This document shows positions 5,523 through 6,528 of a DNA stretch of 6,528 bases, one piece after another. Location of the stretch: the NCBI GenBank assembly GCA_937871145.1, contig CALMXN010000251.1, positions 1-6,528 of the forward strand, given 5' to 3'. Position 1 is the stretch's first letter; each line of letters opens with the position of its first letter. Made by a program: the position numbers and the translations under genes. The notes under the pieces are model-generated. The model worked only from the letters and a program-made list of their open reading frames with translations, made no database searches and was not told the origin of the DNA. The stretch is from an uncultured Clostridia bacterium (GTDB lineage Bacteria > Bacillota > Clostridia > Oscillospirales > Ruminococcaceae).

Positions 5523-6528
5523 TTAAAACAACGTCATCTGGCTTGTATCAGGCAAATCACCAAAAGCGCCCATGTTTTTTAGCACTTCTATGACAGTTTT
5601 TGAGGCTGAACTTCTCGACTGGAATTCTTCAATTGAAATAAATTCACCCTGTTGTGCTGCTTCATAAAGGCTTTTTGCTGCGTTTTCTCCGACACCTTTT
5701 AATGAACAGAATGGCAGTCTTAATTTTCCGTCTTCTATTTTATAAATCGTTGAATGTGATTTATAAATATCAACTGGTAAGAACTCAAAACCTCTGCATA
5801 GCATTTCATTTGTGAGCATAATCATTTCAAAAATATTGTCTTCTTTTGTGCTTCGGTCATTTCCTTTTTGCTTAAGTTCATCAAGTTTATATCTTGTTGT
5901 CATTTTGCCCTTCACAGCAACTTCAGCGTCAAAATCTTCACCACGAACAGTGAAAATAGCTGAATAAAACTCAAGAGGTTTATGTACCTTGAACCATGCA
6001 AGTCTGATACCAGCAATTACATAAGCAGCAGCATGTGCCTTCGGGAACATATATTTGATTTTAAGACAGCTATCAATATACCATTGAGGTACATTATTAT
6101 CAAGCATAGTTTGCTTCATTTCATCAGTAAGGAGCTTTGGAGCATTACCTTTTCTGGTAATTTCCATAATTTTAAATGAAAGCTTTGGATCAACGCCGTG
6201 ATAAATCAGATAAGTCATAATACTGTCACGTGTTCCTATAACTTCACTGATTGAACAGGTACCTTTTTTTATAAGCTCCTGAGCATTGCCGAGCCAAACG
6301 TCAGTACCGTGTGAAAGTCCGGAAATCTGAAGTAAGTCACTGAAATTTTTTGGCTGTGCATCAAGAAGCATCTGTCTAACAAAAGCAGTTCCCATTTCAG
6401 GGATGCCAAGCGTACCGGTTTCACAATCAATTTCTTGTGCATTAACATTCAATGCTTTTGGTGAAGTAAAGAGGCTGTAAACATCTTTATCACTCATGTT
6501 AATGTCCATAACAGACATTCCTGTCATA
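5523..6528 (-). CDS. polC: DNA polymerase III alpha subunit, Gram-positive PolC type (C-terminal part)
   Basis: These are the last 334 residues of the replicative polymerase PolC. The gene continues beyond the right edge, so the Met at 6527 is internal and not a start. PolC is about 1,400 residues in Bacillus; the PHP/exonuclease and most of the catalytic palm are outside the window. Diagnostic motifs (numbered from 6527) are GIPEMGT (41-47), ISGLSHGTDVWLGNAQ (68-83) and FPKAHAAAYVIAG (161-173). A helix-hairpin-helix-like LKGVGENAA lies at 276-284. The very C-terminus is SQMTLF, matching the QxxLF sliding-clamp-binding peptide that ends Gram-positive PolC proteins. These motifs distinguish PolC from DnaE. 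It precedes the his promoter on the same strand, with no intervening terminator visible; the functional link to histidine synthesis is only adjacency. Confidence 0.96.
   Translation of the reverse strand, partial: MTGMSVMDINMSDKDVYSLFTSPKALNVNAQEIDCETGTLGIPEMGTAFVRQMLLDAQPKNFSDLLQISGLSHGTDVWLGNAQELIKKGTCSISEVIGTRDSIMTYLIYHGVDPKLSFKIMEITRKGNAPKLLTDEMKQTMLDNNVPQWYIDSCLKIKYMFPKAHAAAYVIAGIRLAWFKVHKPLEFYSAIFTVRGEDFDAEVAVKGKMTTRYKLDELKQKGNDRSTKEDNIFEMIMLTNEMLCRGFEFLPVDIYKSHSTIYKIEDGKLRLPFCSLKGVGENAAKSLYEAAQQGEFISIEEFQSRSSASKTVIEVLKNMGAFGDLPDTSQMTLF
5526..5540 (-). other. Beta-clamp-binding motif codons at the PolC C-terminus
   Basis: The final five codons of polC encode QMTLF. Gram-positive PolC typically ends in a QLxLF-like peptide (QLSLF in Bacillus subtilis, from memory) that docks into the hydrophobic pocket of the DnaN sliding clamp. 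Its presence at the exact terminus indicates that the 3' end of polC is intact. Confidence 0.75.

Overview
The window is AT-rich and every gene reads on the minus strand. A Gram-positive-type PolC, a split ATP phosphoribosyltransferase (short HisG plus HisZ), strong GGAGG-type ribosome binding sites and a lipoprotein GH5 cellulase together suggest a Clostridia member, probably a fibre-degrading gut or rumen Oscillospiraceae/Ruminococcus-like bacterium. The phylum-level call is well supported; the family-level call is an inference from gene content.

In the direction of transcription (right to left) the layout is as follows. The C-terminal third of polC (6528-5523) ends in a sliding-clamp-binding tail. 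A 90-bp gap then holds a near-consensus sigma-A promoter (TTGACA-17-TATTAT) whose -10 region is covered by a 26-bp imperfect palindrome, a good repressor operator candidate. A tight histidine biosynthesis operon follows: hisZ (5432-4215), hisG (4222-3593, 8-bp overlap), hisD (3583-2300, GTG start) and hisC (2296-1235). Only 29 bp after hisC comes a GH5 subfamily-2-like endoglucanase lipoprotein (1205-66). Just 17 bp after that, with its own strong ribosome binding site, is an ORF start reading MRTASI, which looks like the N-terminus of HisB. Its frame breaks at codon 7, and the window ends 28 bases after the start of that stop codon.

HisG and HisZ together catalyse the first, feedback-controlled step of histidine synthesis. 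HisD catalyses the last two oxidations, HisC the transamination of imidazole-acetol phosphate, and HisB would be the dehydratase just before HisC. The cellulase has no metabolic link to this pathway, yet it appears to sit inside the transcription unit, between hisC and hisB. I see no terminator between polC and hisZ or anywhere inside the his-GH5 cluster.

I found no RNA genes, CRISPR arrays, insertion sequences or defence genes, and no wholly unfamiliar system. The points most worth a second look are the cellulase embedded in the his operon, the promoter/operator, and the broken hisB start at the left edge. No stretch over 300 bases lacks a gene.
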